11,372 nucleotides of DNA. Source: Flavobacteriales bacterium. Its GTDB lineage: Bacteria > Bacteroidota > Bacteroidia > Flavobacteriales > BACL11. Positions within the stretch are counted from its first letter, which is position 1. The number at the start of each line of letters is the position of its first letter. The stretch is taken from positions 1 to 11,372 of the forward strand of contig PBVH01000042.1 in NCBI GenBank assembly GCA_002728175.1. The letters are read 5' to 3'. The position numbers and the translations under genes are program-made. Shown piece after piece: positions 1-6,919 of the stretch. The notes beneath the pieces were generated by a model. The model was not told the origin of the DNA, made no database searches, and saw nothing but the letters and a program-made list of their open reading frames with translations.

Positions 1-315
1 TTCATTTATATGTTTTGGTAACGGAAGCTGAACAATTAATCCATCTATATCGTCATTACAATTAATTTCTTCAATTTTTTTTAATAATTTTTCTTGCGAA
101 ATATTTTCTTTAAATCTAATCAAAGATGAAACAAAACCAACTTTTTCACAAGCCTTAACTTTTGCAGCAACATATGTTTCACTAGCACCATTTTCACCAA
201 CTAAAATAGCTGCTAGATGAGGAGGGCGTTTATTTAGCTTTAAATTTCTAATTACTGATTGAGCAATTTCGTTTTTTATTTCGGTTGCTACTTTATTTCC
301 ATCTAATATTTTCAT
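1..315 (-). CDS. folD: FolD, methylenetetrahydrofolate dehydrogenase/cyclohydrolase (N-terminal part, cut by window edge)
   Basis: This is the first 105 codons of FolD, the cytosolic enzyme that converts 5,10-methylene-THF to 10-formyl-THF via methenyl-THF, supplying one-carbon units for purine and formyl-Met synthesis. The translation starts MKILDGNKVA. It shows the substrate-binding and catalytic motif YVAAK, with Tyr48 and Lys52 matching the conserved Y-x3-K of the family. The signature DGLIVQLPLP is at 91-100. Family members are about 285-300 residues, so roughly the last two thirds, including the Rossmann NADP-binding domain, lies beyond base 1. The start codon (313-315) is only 2 bp after the ffh stop, so the gene is almost certainly read from the ffh transcript. 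No promoter is visible between them. The identification is secure. Completeness cannot be judged. Confidence 0.96.
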   Translation of the reverse strand, partial: MKILDGNKVATEIKNEIAQSVIRNLKLNKRPPHLAAILVGENGASETYVAAKVKACEKVGFVSSLIRFKENISQEKLLKKIEEINCNDDIDGLIVQLPLPKHINE

Positions 316-317
316 AC

Positions 318-1664
318 TTATTTCATTCCAGGAATTCCTCCCCTTGATTGCATCATCTGCATCATCTTTTGAGCTCCACCACCTTGCATCATCTTCATCA
401 TTTTGCTCATTTGAGAAAATTGTTTAATTAATTGATTTACTTGTGTGATATCAGTACCACTTCCTAAAGCAATTCTTTTTCTTCTACTACCATTTAGAAT
501 TTTAGGATTTCTTCTTTCAAATTTTGTCATAGAATTAATAATAGCTTCAATACCTTTGAATGAGTCATCATCAACATCTACATTTTTCATTGCTTTATTC
601 ATACCTGGAATCATACCCATCAAGTCTTTAACATTACCCATTTTTTTAATTTGCTGAATTTGTTTTAAAAAGTCATCAAATCCAAATTGGTTCTTAGCTA
701 TTTTTTTCTGAACTTTTCTAGCTTCTTCTTCATCAAATTGTTGTTGAGCCCTCTCTACCAAAGAGATAACATCACCCATACCTAAAATTCTACTCGCCAT
801 TCTTTCAGGATGAAATACATCTAAGCCATCCATCTTTTCTGATGTACCAATAAATTTAATTGGTTTATCAACGACAGATCTTATTGTTAAAGCAGCTCCC
901 CCTCTAGTATCACCATCAAGCTTAGTTAAAACTACTCCATCAAAATTTAATTTTTCGTTAAAAGCTTTAGCTGTATTTACAGCATCTTGACCAGTCATAG
1001 AATCAACTACAAATAAAATTTCATCTGGATTAATACTATTTTTAACTGAATATATTTCGTTCATCATCACCTCATCAACCGCTAATCTACCAGCAGTATC
1101 AATAATAACTACATTTTGACCATTTTCTTTAGCATGAGAAATAGAGGACTTTGCAATGTTTACAGGATTTTTTTCTTCTCTATTTAAGTATACATCAACA
1201 TTAACTTGATCTGCTAATACTTCTAATTGATCTATTGCAGCAGGTCTGTAAACATCACACGCAACCAAAAGTGGTCGTTTATTAAACTTTTGCTTTAAAT
1301 ATAATGCTAACTTTCCAGAAAATGTTGTTTTACCAGAACCTTGTAAACCAGAAATCAATATAACTGTTAATGAACTTTTTAAATTAATATCAGACTTTTC
1401 ACTTCCCATCAAGTCCGACAACTCATCTTTCATGATTTTTGTAAGTAACTGTCCAGGCTGCACAGCTGTTAGTACTTTTTGTCCAAGAGCCTTTTCTTTA
1501 ACTTTATTTGTAAACGATTTAGCTGTCTTAAAATCTACATCAGCTGCTAATAAAGCTTTCCTGATTTCTTTCATTGTTTGAGCAACATTGATTTCAGAAA
1601 TACTTCCTTGTCCCTTTAAAACTTTAAAGGCTTTTTCTAGCTTATTTGTTAAATTATCAAACAT
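318..1664 (-). CDS. ffh: Ffh/SRP54, signal recognition particle GTPase
   Basis: This is the protein subunit of the bacterial signal recognition particle. It binds 4.5S RNA and hydrophobic signal sequences on ribosomes and docks with FtsY at the membrane. At 448 residues it is full length (E. coli Ffh is 453). The N domain covers about 1-88. The G domain shows the P-loop GLQGSGKTT at 106-114, DVYRPAA at 137-143, DTAGR at 189-193, TKLDGDTRGG at 247-256 and the GTSEKMDGLDVF closing loop at 273-284. The methionine-rich M domain runs from about 325 to the end. It has the RNA-binding segment GSRRKRIALGSGT at 392-404 and Met clusters at 419-439 for signal-peptide binding. It follows rimO after a 37-bp gap and precedes folD by 2 bp. 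The ATG at 1662-1664 gives the canonical MFDNLTNKLEKAF beginning. No anomalies are seen. Confidence 0.98.
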   Translation of the reverse strand: MFDNLTNKLEKAFKVLKGQGSISEINVAQTMKEIRKALLAADVDFKTAKSFTNKVKEKALGQKVLTAVQPGQLLTKIMKDELSDLMGSEKSDINLKSSLTVILISGLQGSGKTTFSGKLALYLKQKFNKRPLLVACDVYRPAAIDQLEVLADQVNVDVYLNREEKNPVNIAKSSISHAKENGQNVVIIDTAGRLAVDEVMMNEIYSVKNSINPDEILFVVDSMTGQDAVNTAKAFNEKLNFDGVVLTKLDGDTRGGAALTIRSVVDKPIKFIGTSEKMDGLDVFHPERMASRILGMGDVISLVERAQQQFDEEEARKVQKKIAKNQFGFDDFLKQIQQIKKMGNVKDLMGMIPGMNKAMKNVDVDDDSFKGIEAIINSMTKFERRNPKILNGSRRKRIALGSGTDITQVNQLIKQFSQMSKMMKMMQGGGAQKMMQMMQSRGGIPGMK

Positions 1665-1680
1665 AAAATATAGTTTTAGA

Positions 1681-1688
1681 CAAAAATA
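1681..1688 (-). promoter_or_regulatory. Possible -7 promoter element for ffh-folD
   Basis: In the 37-bp rimO-ffh gap the minus strand reads TATTTTTG, which fits the Bacteroidota -7 consensus TAnnTTTG. It lies 16 bp upstream of the ffh ATG, which would leave a leader of only about 10 nt. I see no good TTG-type -33 box at the expected spacing. In sequence this AT-rich, one match can arise by chance. ffh could equally be read from the ftsY-rimO transcript. Confidence 0.28.
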
Positions 1689-1701
1689 ACTAATTCAAAA
1701 A

Positions 1702-3015
1702 TTATTTTACTATTTCTGCATACAAATCAAAATGATCAGCATTTTTAACAATAACATTAGCAAAATCACCAATTCTAACATATGCATTTTTCGATTCAAC
1801 CAAAACTTCATTATCAACATCTGGACTATCGTGTTCAGTTCTACCGATAAAATATTTTCCTTCTTTTCTATCAAAAAGAACTTTAAATATTTTTCCTATT
1901 TTTTTTTGATTTAAATTATATGAAATGTCAGACTGAAGATTCATAATTTCTTTTACTCTTCTAGCTTTAACTTTTGCAGAAACATTATCATCAAGAGAAA
2001 AAGCCGATGTATTTTCTTCATGTGAGTATTCAAATACACCTAATCTTTCAAATTTAGTTTCTGAAACCCATTTTTTTAACTCTTCAAAATTTTCTTCAGT
2101 TTCTCCAGGATATCCAACAATTAATGTTGTTCTAATTGCAATGCCAGGAACTTTTTTCCTAAAATTAGACAATAATTGATTCGTTTTTTCAAATGTTGTT
2201 CCTCTTTTCATTGACTTTAATATATTATCACTAATATGTTGAAGAGGAATATCAATATAATTACATATTTTTTTATTGTTTCTAATAACATCTAAAACAT
2301 CGTTTGGAAATCCAGTAGGAAAAGCATAATGAATTCTAATCCACTCAATTTGATCAATTTTTGATAATTCTAAAAGTAAACTAGCCAATTTTCTTTTTTT
2401 ATAAATATCTAAACCATAATATGTTAAATCTTGTGCAATTAATATTAGTTCTTTAACACCATTAATTGCTAGTTTAGATGCTTCTTTGACTAGATCTTCT
2501 ATTTTTTTTGATCTGTGCTTGCCTCGCATGAGTGGAATAGCACAAAAAGAACATGGCCGATCACAACCCTCAGATATTTTTAAATAAGCATAGTGCTGCG
2601 GAGTTGTAGTTATTCTATCTCCTAGCAATTCATGTTTATAATCTGCTCCCAATACTTTTAATAATTTTGGTAAATCGGTTGTTCCAAAATATTGATCTAC
2701 ATTAGGTATTTCTGATTGTAAATCTGGTTTATATCTTTCAGATAAACATCCAGTTACATAAAGTTTGTCAATATAACCCTTCTCCTTTAGTTTTGCTTGT
2801 GTCAGAATAGTATTAATTGATTCCTGCTTTGCGTTATCAATAAAACCACATGTATTAACAACAACAATGTTCGCATCTTGTGAAGCTGATTCATGCTCAA
2901 CATTTATTTTGTTTGCAGATAATTGGCTCATTAACACTTCAGAATCATAAATGTTCTTAGAACAACCTAAAGTAATTATATTAATTTTATTTTTTTTACT
3001 TGATTTTGTTCGCAT
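1702..3015 (-). CDS. rimO: RimO, ribosomal protein S12 methylthiotransferase
   Basis: RimO is a radical-SAM enzyme that adds a methylthio group to a conserved aspartate of ribosomal protein S12 (Asp89 in E. coli numbering). The 437-residue protein has the family's three parts. The N-terminal UPF0004 domain holds three cluster-binding cysteines: Cys18 in LGCSKN, Cys56 in NTCGF and Cys90 in TGCLSER. The radical-SAM core has the C-x3-C-x2-C motif at Cys151, Cys155 and Cys158 (EGCDRPCSFCAIP). A C-terminal TRAM domain covers about 370-437. The ITLGCSKN and IPLMRGKHRSK signatures favour RimO over its tRNA-modifying paralogue MiaB. The ATG at 3013-3015 lies inside the end of ftsY (20-bp overlap), indicating co-expression and possible translational coupling. 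An S12 modifier between two SRP genes is a translation-themed grouping. I do not infer a direct functional link. Confidence 0.95.
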   Translation of the reverse strand: MRTKSSKKNKINIITLGCSKNIYDSEVLMSQLSANKINVEHESASQDANIVVVNTCGFIDNAKQESINTILTQAKLKEKGYIDKLYVTGCLSERYKPDLQSEIPNVDQYFGTTDLPKLLKVLGADYKHELLGDRITTTPQHYAYLKISEGCDRPCSFCAIPLMRGKHRSKKIEDLVKEASKLAINGVKELILIAQDLTYYGLDIYKKRKLASLLLELSKIDQIEWIRIHYAFPTGFPNDVLDVIRNNKKICNYIDIPLQHISDNILKSMKRGTTFEKTNQLLSNFRKKVPGIAIRTTLIVGYPGETEENFEELKKWVSETKFERLGVFEYSHEENTSAFSLDDNVSAKVKARRVKEIMNLQSDISYNLNQKKIGKIFKVLFDRKEGKYFIGRTEHDSPDVDNEVLVESKNAYVRIGDFANVIVKNADHFDLYAEIVK

Positions 3016-4225
3016 TTTTAAACAATGAATCTATAAATTCTAATTTATTGAACTCTTGAAGATCATATATCCCTTCTCCTACTCCAATATAATTAACAGG
3101 TATTTTAAATTGATCAGAAATTCCAATAACAACTCCTCCCTTAGCAGTTCCATCTAGTTTAGTTAAGGTAATTGAATCTACTTTTGTAGCCTTTGTGAAC
3201 TGATTAGCTTGTTCAATAGCATTTTGTCCTGTTGAGGCATCTAGAACTAGCATAACATTATGAGGTGCATCTGTAACTACTTTAGACATAACATTTTTAA
3301 TTTTAGTCAATTCATTCATTAAGTTTATTTTATTGTGTAGTCTACCAGCAGTATCAATGATAACAACATCATAATTATTTGCTTTTGCTGATTGCAATGT
3401 ATCGAAACAAACGGATGCAGGATCAGAACCCATTGATTGTTTAACTATATCAACTCCTACTCTTTCACTCCATATTACCAATTGATCCACAGCAGCTGCT
3501 CTAAATGTATCAGCAGCACCTAATAAAACTTTTTTTCCTTGTTTTTTGAACAAATGAGCTAATTTCCCAATAGTAGTTGTTTTTCCTACACCATTAACTC
3601 CAACAACCATAATCACATGAGGAGTACTATTAAAATTAATTTTTTGATCATTATTATCAAGCATTAATAATGAAATTTCATCTTTTAAAAAATTATTTAA
3701 CTCAGATGAATTAATATATTTATCTTTTTTAACTCTATCTTCTAACTTTTCTATAATCTTTAATGAAGTTTCTACACCAATATCAGAAGATATTAAAACT
3801 TCTTCTATGTCGTCTAAAACTAGTTCATCAATTACTTTTTTTCCCGCAACTTGCCTAGCAAGTTTACTGAAGAAACTATCTTTTGTTTTTTTAATTCCAG
3901 AATCTAATTTTTTCTTCTTGTCATTAAGATTCGGTTCATTTTCTTTATAAAAATTCTTATTAGAATTACTTTCTTGTAATGGTTTGTTTTCAGAATCCTC
4001 AACTTTATCGGCTTTTAATTCAAGATTTAGATTAGAGCTTTTTTTAACTTTTTCAGTCTCTGATTTAACCTCTATATTAAAATCTTTTGGTTTTTCAGAT
4101 TCAGATTTGTTTTTATCTTTTTTATCTAAAACATTTTTTTTTGATGATAAAGAATCTTTTTTCTTCTTGTTTTTATCAACATTATTTTCATTAAATATTT
4201 TTTTAAACTTGTCAAAAATCCCCAT
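2996..4225 (-). CDS. ftsY: FtsY, signal recognition particle receptor GTPase
   Basis: FtsY is the membrane-associated receptor that docks SRP-ribosome complexes to SecYEG; its GTPase domain forms a twinned dimer with Ffh. The 409-residue protein begins with a long low-complexity segment (about 11-118) made mainly of Lys, Asp, Glu, Asn and Ser. This corresponds to the variable A domain, but it is lysine-rich rather than mainly acidic as in E. coli. The NG domain follows: N subdomain about 118-190, P-loop GVNGVGKTTT 209-218, DTFRAAA 239-245, DTAGR 291-295, TKLDGTAKGG 355-364 and GVGEGIYDLQ 381-390. It starts at ATG 4223-4225 with the typical MGIFDKFKK. The gene begins just 27 bp after a strong terminator, and I cannot see a convincing promoter in that space. 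Its end overlaps rimO by 20 bp. Confidence 0.97.
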   Translation of the reverse strand: MGIFDKFKKIFNENNVDKNKKKKDSLSSKKNVLDKKDKNKSESEKPKDFNIEVKSETEKVKKSSNLNLELKADKVEDSENKPLQESNSNKNFYKENEPNLNDKKKKLDSGIKKTKDSFFSKLARQVAGKKVIDELVLDDIEEVLISSDIGVETSLKIIEKLEDRVKKDKYINSSELNNFLKDEISLLMLDNNDQKINFNSTPHVIMVVGVNGVGKTTTIGKLAHLFKKQGKKVLLGAADTFRAAAVDQLVIWSERVGVDIVKQSMGSDPASVCFDTLQSAKANNYDVVIIDTAGRLHNKINLMNELTKIKNVMSKVVTDAPHNVMLVLDASTGQNAIEQANQFTKATKVDSITLTKLDGTAKGGVVIGISDQFKIPVNYIGVGEGIYDLQEFNKLEFIDSLFKNANKIK

Positions 4226-4252
4226 TACATTATATTTATTATTTCATTAAAG

Positions 4253-4286
4253 AAAAAAAGCTTCTTTCATGTGAAAGAAGCTTTTT
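4253..4286 (-). terminator. Intrinsic terminator closing the rpmG-DUF4295 unit
   Basis: This is a perfect inverted repeat with arms at 4255-4269 and 4272-4286. Each arm is 15 bp (AAAAAGCTTCTTTCA and its complement) around a 2-base centre, realistically a 4-base loop closed by a C-G pair. Read on the minus strand the hairpin runs straight into seven U residues (4259-4253). It lies 18 bp after the DUF4295 stop codon, so it should end that transcript before ftsY. On the plus strand the stem is followed by TTTTTATAATT, so it could work in both directions, but no plus-strand gene feeds it. Confidence 0.9.
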
Positions 4287-4304
4287 ATAATTTGTTAAAA
4301 ATAT

Positions 4305-4457
4305 TTATTTCTTAGCTAAAAAATCTTTTACCTTATCTTTAGGAACAATTTCACTTTTAAAAGAATAGCTACCACTTTCATTCTTTACCATTTTAACTGC
4401 TTTAGTAAATGATTTAGCTCCTTTTTTTTGTAATGATGCTACTGTTTTCTTTGCCAT
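4305..4457 (-). CDS. DUF4295 family protein, 50 residues
   Basis: This very small basic protein begins MAKKTVASLQKKGAKSFTK and ends KDKVKDFLAKK. It matches the DUF4295 family as I recall it from Bacteroidota genomes, where it is encoded next to rpmG and ftsY. Its function is unknown. Size, charge (about a quarter of residues are Lys) and constant linkage to L33 suggest a ribosome-associated or ribosome-assembly role, but that is inference. Start ATG is 4455-4457 and stop TAA is 4305-4307. The gap to the rpmG stop is 6 bp, so the two are cotranscribed, and the terminator at 4253-4286 follows directly. No signal peptide, membrane segment or cysteine is present. Confidence 0.9.
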   Translation of the reverse strand: MAKKTVASLQKKGAKSFTKAVKMVKNESGSYSFKSEIVPKDKVKDFLAKK

Positions 4458-4463
4458 ATTATT

Positions 4464-4646
4464 CTATTTAATTTCTTTGTGAATAGTCATTTTCTTCATG
4501 ATTGGATTAAACTTTTTAAGTTCCATCCTATCAGGTGTGTTCTTCTTATTCTTGGTTGTAACATATCTTGATGTTCCTGGAAGTCCACTAGCCTTATGCT
4601 CTGTACATTCTAAAATAACTTGAATTCTATTTCCTTTTTTTGCCAT
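4464..4646 (-). CDS. rpmG: 50S ribosomal protein L33
   Basis: L33 is a small protein of the large ribosomal subunit near the E site. The 60-residue translation starts MAKKGNRIQVILECTEHK. It carries the family core SRYVTTKNKKNTPDRMELKK and the C-terminal LKKFNPIMKK...HKEIK. It has one cysteine (Cys14) and no CxxC pairs, so it is the zinc-independent (C-minus) form. Start ATG is 4644-4646. A TAAATTTG promoter-like element lies 19 bp upstream. The leader between that element and the ATG has a small perfect hairpin, CTGAA-4 nt-TTCAG at 4649-4662, abutting the start region. In related genomes rpmG follows rpmB directly; here the lipoprotein and M1 peptidase genes lie between them. Confidence 0.97.
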   Translation of the reverse strand: MAKKGNRIQVILECTEHKASGLPGTSRYVTTKNKKNTPDRMELKKFNPIMKKMTIHKEIK

Positions 4647-4665
4647 TGCTGAATTTTTTCAGATG

Positions 4666-4673
4666 CAAATTTA
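4666..4673 (-). promoter_or_regulatory. Likely -7 promoter element for rpmG-DUF4295
   Basis: The minus strand reads TAAATTTG, an exact match to the Bacteroidota -7 consensus TAnnTTTG, 19 bp before the rpmG ATG in a 41-bp intergenic gap. No clear -33 TTG is seen at the usual spacing, and upstream bases run into the end of the M1 gene. Separate transcription of rpmG is plausible because its upstream neighbour here is an unrelated secreted peptidase. Confidence 0.5.
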
Positions 4674-4687
4674 ATAAATTAAACTAA

Positions 4688-6337
4688 TTACATCTTGTTT
4701 ACTCTAATAAAAAATAAATCATCTCTCACATTAAAAGTTTCAATATCAAAAAAACCTAGATCTAGTTCTTGCCATAAACTTGTTGGGAAAAGAATTTTAT
4801 TTTTTGTTCCATAATTTATTTTTATAGGCATATTAAAACCATCTATAGCTTTCCATTTATATAGTAAAGTATAGTGTGCTCCGTGCTTTTGTAGCTTATA
4901 ATCAAATGTGGGAATTTGCCTATGATTTAAATACTGCTCGAAAAATTTAGTTAAATCTAATTCTGTTCTATCATTAATATATTGAATAATTTCAGATCCA
5001 TCAATGTTCTTATCTCTAAAATCAATTGAGATGTTCTTTATTAATTTAAACCAACTTGAGTCGTTATTTATTACATTTCGTAATGTATGTAACATTAATG
5101 ATCCTTTACTGTACATATCAGAACTACCCTTAAAATTAAGATTATATTTACCAATTATTGGCCTATCATTTTTAACGTGTTTCTTTTGATTATTTACATA
5201 TGACAACATCTTATCATATCCATACATACATTCAACATAAAGTACTTCAGCATATGTACAGAACCCTTCATGAACCCACATATCAGCAATATCATTTGTA
5301 GTTATACTATTTCCCCACCACTCGTGACCTGTCTCATGTAGTATAATAAAATCAAATTTTAAACTATCAATATAAGAGATGTTACCTCTATATCCAGCTA
5401 AATAATTATTTCCATAAGCAATTGCAGACTGATGTTCCATGCCTAGATAAGGAGCTTCAACTAATGCATAACCATCATTCCAATATGGGTATTTTCCAAA
5501 ATAATTCTCAAAACATCTTAGCATAGGCTTAACTTGCTTGAAATGATTTTTAGCCTTAATTAAATTATTTTTTAGAACAAAATAATCTAACATCAAAGTA
5601 TCTTTATTCTTCAAATAAATATCTGAAAAATGAATATAATCTCCAATATATAAAGTAACATTATAACTATTAATAGGATAACTAACAAACCAGCACGATT
5701 CTATTACGTTAGAACTTAAAACTTCACTAAAATATTCTTTCTGATTACGTAAATTTCCATTTGAAATAAATTGTAAAGAAGATCTAACTACACCTGTAAT
5801 TTGCATACTATCTGGTTCATCTGATTGATGATCTTTACAGGGCCACCATGTACTTGCTCCAGTCCCTTGACATGAAACACTGATCCAAGGATTATTATTT
5901 TTATCCTGTTTCCACGAAAAACCCCCATCCCAGGGGGGATTTTTAGCTATTTTTGGTTGTCCTTCATAGTATACTTTAATTTTATGAAATTCATTCTTTT
6001 TAATCTGCTTTGGAAAATATATGTAAACAGCATCAAAATCTCTTTCAAATATTAAATCTTCATTTAAAAATTCAATTTTATTTATTTGCATATTTTGGGC
6101 TAAATCAATTTGAATTTTATTGAAGTTTTCTTTTGCTTGAAAATGAATAGAATTTGAAGAACCTACAAGAGACCTACTATTCTCATCTATATTTAAAAAT
6201 AAGTCATAAAAAACTACATCGTAACATGTCCTTAATGAAGTTAAATTTCCTCTTAGAGAATCTTTTCTTGAAAAATTTTGGGAATAGATTGAATCAACAA
6301 GAAAAAAAGAAAGAAATAAAACAGCAATACATCTCAT
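4688..6337 (-). CDS. Secreted M1 family zinc metallopeptidase (aminopeptidase)
   Basis: This is a gluzincin aminopeptidase of MEROPS family M1, predicted to act outside the cytoplasm on peptides. The 549-residue protein starts with a hydrophobic signal peptide (about 1-19, ending IYSQ, a common Bacteroidota cleavage context). A beta-rich N-terminal domain follows to about 250. The conserved blocks are NPPWDGGFSW at 133-142, CQGTGASTWWPCKDHQSDEPD at about 156-176 and GMEHQSA at 299-305, the equivalent of the GxMEN substrate-binding motif. The zinc site is HETGH at 334-338 with the third ligand Glu357, giving the expected HExxH-x18-E spacing. Tyr409 in MYSKG is the likely transition-state-stabilising tyrosine. 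There is no C-terminal ERAP-like domain and no type IX sorting domain, so it is a short M1 form. It begins 18 bp after the lipoprotein stop and is probably cotranscribed with it. Exact substrate specificity cannot be told from sequence. Confidence 0.93.
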   Translation of the reverse strand: MRCIAVLFLSFFLVDSIYSQNFSRKDSLRGNLTSLRTCYDVVFYDLFLNIDENSRSLVGSSNSIHFQAKENFNKIQIDLAQNMQINKIEFLNEDLIFERDFDAVYIYFPKQIKKNEFHKIKVYYEGQPKIAKNPPWDGGFSWKQDKNNNPWISVSCQGTGASTWWPCKDHQSDEPDSMQITGVVRSSLQFISNGNLRNQKEYFSEVLSSNVIESCWFVSYPINSYNVTLYIGDYIHFSDIYLKNKDTLMLDYFVLKNNLIKAKNHFKQVKPMLRCFENYFGKYPYWNDGYALVEAPYLGMEHQSAIAYGNNYLAGYRGNISYIDSLKFDFIILHETGHEWWGNSITTNDIADMWVHEGFCTYAEVLYVECMYGYDKMLSYVNNQKKHVKNDRPIIGKYNLNFKGSSDMYSKGSLMLHTLRNVINNDSSWFKLIKNISIDFRDKNIDGSEIIQYINDRTELDLTKFFEQYLNHRQIPTFDYKLQKHGAHYTLLYKWKAIDGFNMPIKINYGTKNKILFPTSLWQELDLGFFDIETFNVRDDLFFIRVNKM

Positions 6338-6355
6338 AAAATAATTTACAAGAAA

Positions 6356-6889
6356 TTACTTATCCAAAATTATCTCACATGATGAAGATTGAGTCCCTAC
6401 AAATGGAATATCAAATGAAAAGGTTAAATTCATAGTTCCACTATTAGCATCAATAATTGATCCTGAACCCGATACACTAACTGGAAAATCCAGACCCATA
6501 CCCCCCATATCTAATTGTAAAGATTGGGAACTAACAATCACATTGCCATCATTATCTATACTTCCCTCGACTTGGTTATCACTGATTTCAATAAAAATTA
6601 TATTACCACCAGATCCATCTACTTCAATTGATTCAGGAAGCGCATCATTCAATGAAAACATATCGCCTAACAAAGGAATATCTAAATCATCACAATTTGG
6701 ATTGATATTCCACAACCCTTGTGCAATATCATAAGCAATTAAACAACTACCATCATTTGAGGTAGCATTAGAATTATAGTTCATTGCATTAGAATCCGTA
6801 CAACCCAATACAGGATCCTCTTCCTTTTTGCAGGAAATGAATGTTAAAATAATGAAGAATATTATTGTAATTGAATGGTAGTTTGTCAT
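6356..6889 (-). CDS. Small secreted lipoprotein of unknown function with GCTDxxAxNYN motif
   Basis: I cannot assign a function. The 177-residue product has a short lipoprotein signal (hydrophobic 7-18, then FISC with Cys20 as the lipidated residue), followed by KKEED. Residues 29-50 form the cysteine-bounded motif GCTDSNAMNYNSNAT...DGSC (Cys30 and Cys49), a short module I recognise from many marine Bacteroidota extracellular proteins. The rest (about 51-177) is rich in Gly, Ser, Asp, Ile and Leu with alternating hydrophobics and no further basic clusters. It contains Cys66 and Cys171, a possible disulphide pair, and resembles a single beta-rich domain. The start ATG at 6887-6889 is 21 bp after the rpmB stop, with an inverted repeat between. 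It is followed at 18 bp by the M1 peptidase, which suggests a shared extracellular role, perhaps as a partner, though this is inference. Confidence 0.82.
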   Translation of the reverse strand: MTNYHSITIIFFIILTFISCKKEEDPVLGCTDSNAMNYNSNATSNDGSCLIAYDIAQGLWNINPNCDDLDIPLLGDMFSLNDALPESIEVDGSGGNIIFIEISDNQVEGSIDNDGNVIVSSQSLQLDMGGMGLDFPVSVSGSGSIIDANSGTMNLTFSFDIPFVGTQSSSCEIILDK

Positions 6890-6892
6890 GGC

Positions 6893-6919
6893 TTAGTATA
6901 ATTTATACAATTATACTAA
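6893..6919. repeat. Perfect 11-bp inverted repeat at the rpmB/lipoprotein junction
   Basis: The arms TTAGTATAATT (6893-6903) and AATTATACTAA (6909-6919) are exact complements around a 5-base spacer. The repeat covers the last codons and stop of rpmB and ends 3 bp before the lipoprotein start codon. On the minus strand no U-tract follows, so it is not a standard intrinsic terminator. It could be a weak attenuator, an RNA-stability hairpin protecting the rpmB message, or an operator. All arms are AT-only except one G/C, so the hairpin is modest. Confidence 0.6.

Noticed and set aside
445..657. Open frame on the plus strand opposite ffh (70 residues, hydrophobic)
   Set aside because: It is the antisense of the methionine-rich Ffh M domain. 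The hydrophobic look comes from reverse-reading Met/Lys/Asn codons, and it has no family match or promoter.
4670..4683. Inverted repeat TTTAAT-AA-ATTAAA overlapping the rpmG -7 element
   Set aside because: It is only 6 bp per arm and pure A/T, expected often by chance in this composition.
5921..5940. GC-rich patch with C5 and G6 runs inside the M1 gene, possible slippage site or hairpin
   Set aside because: It encodes the conserved family block NPPWDGGF (Pro-Pro, Gly-Gly codons), and the frame is intact on both sides.
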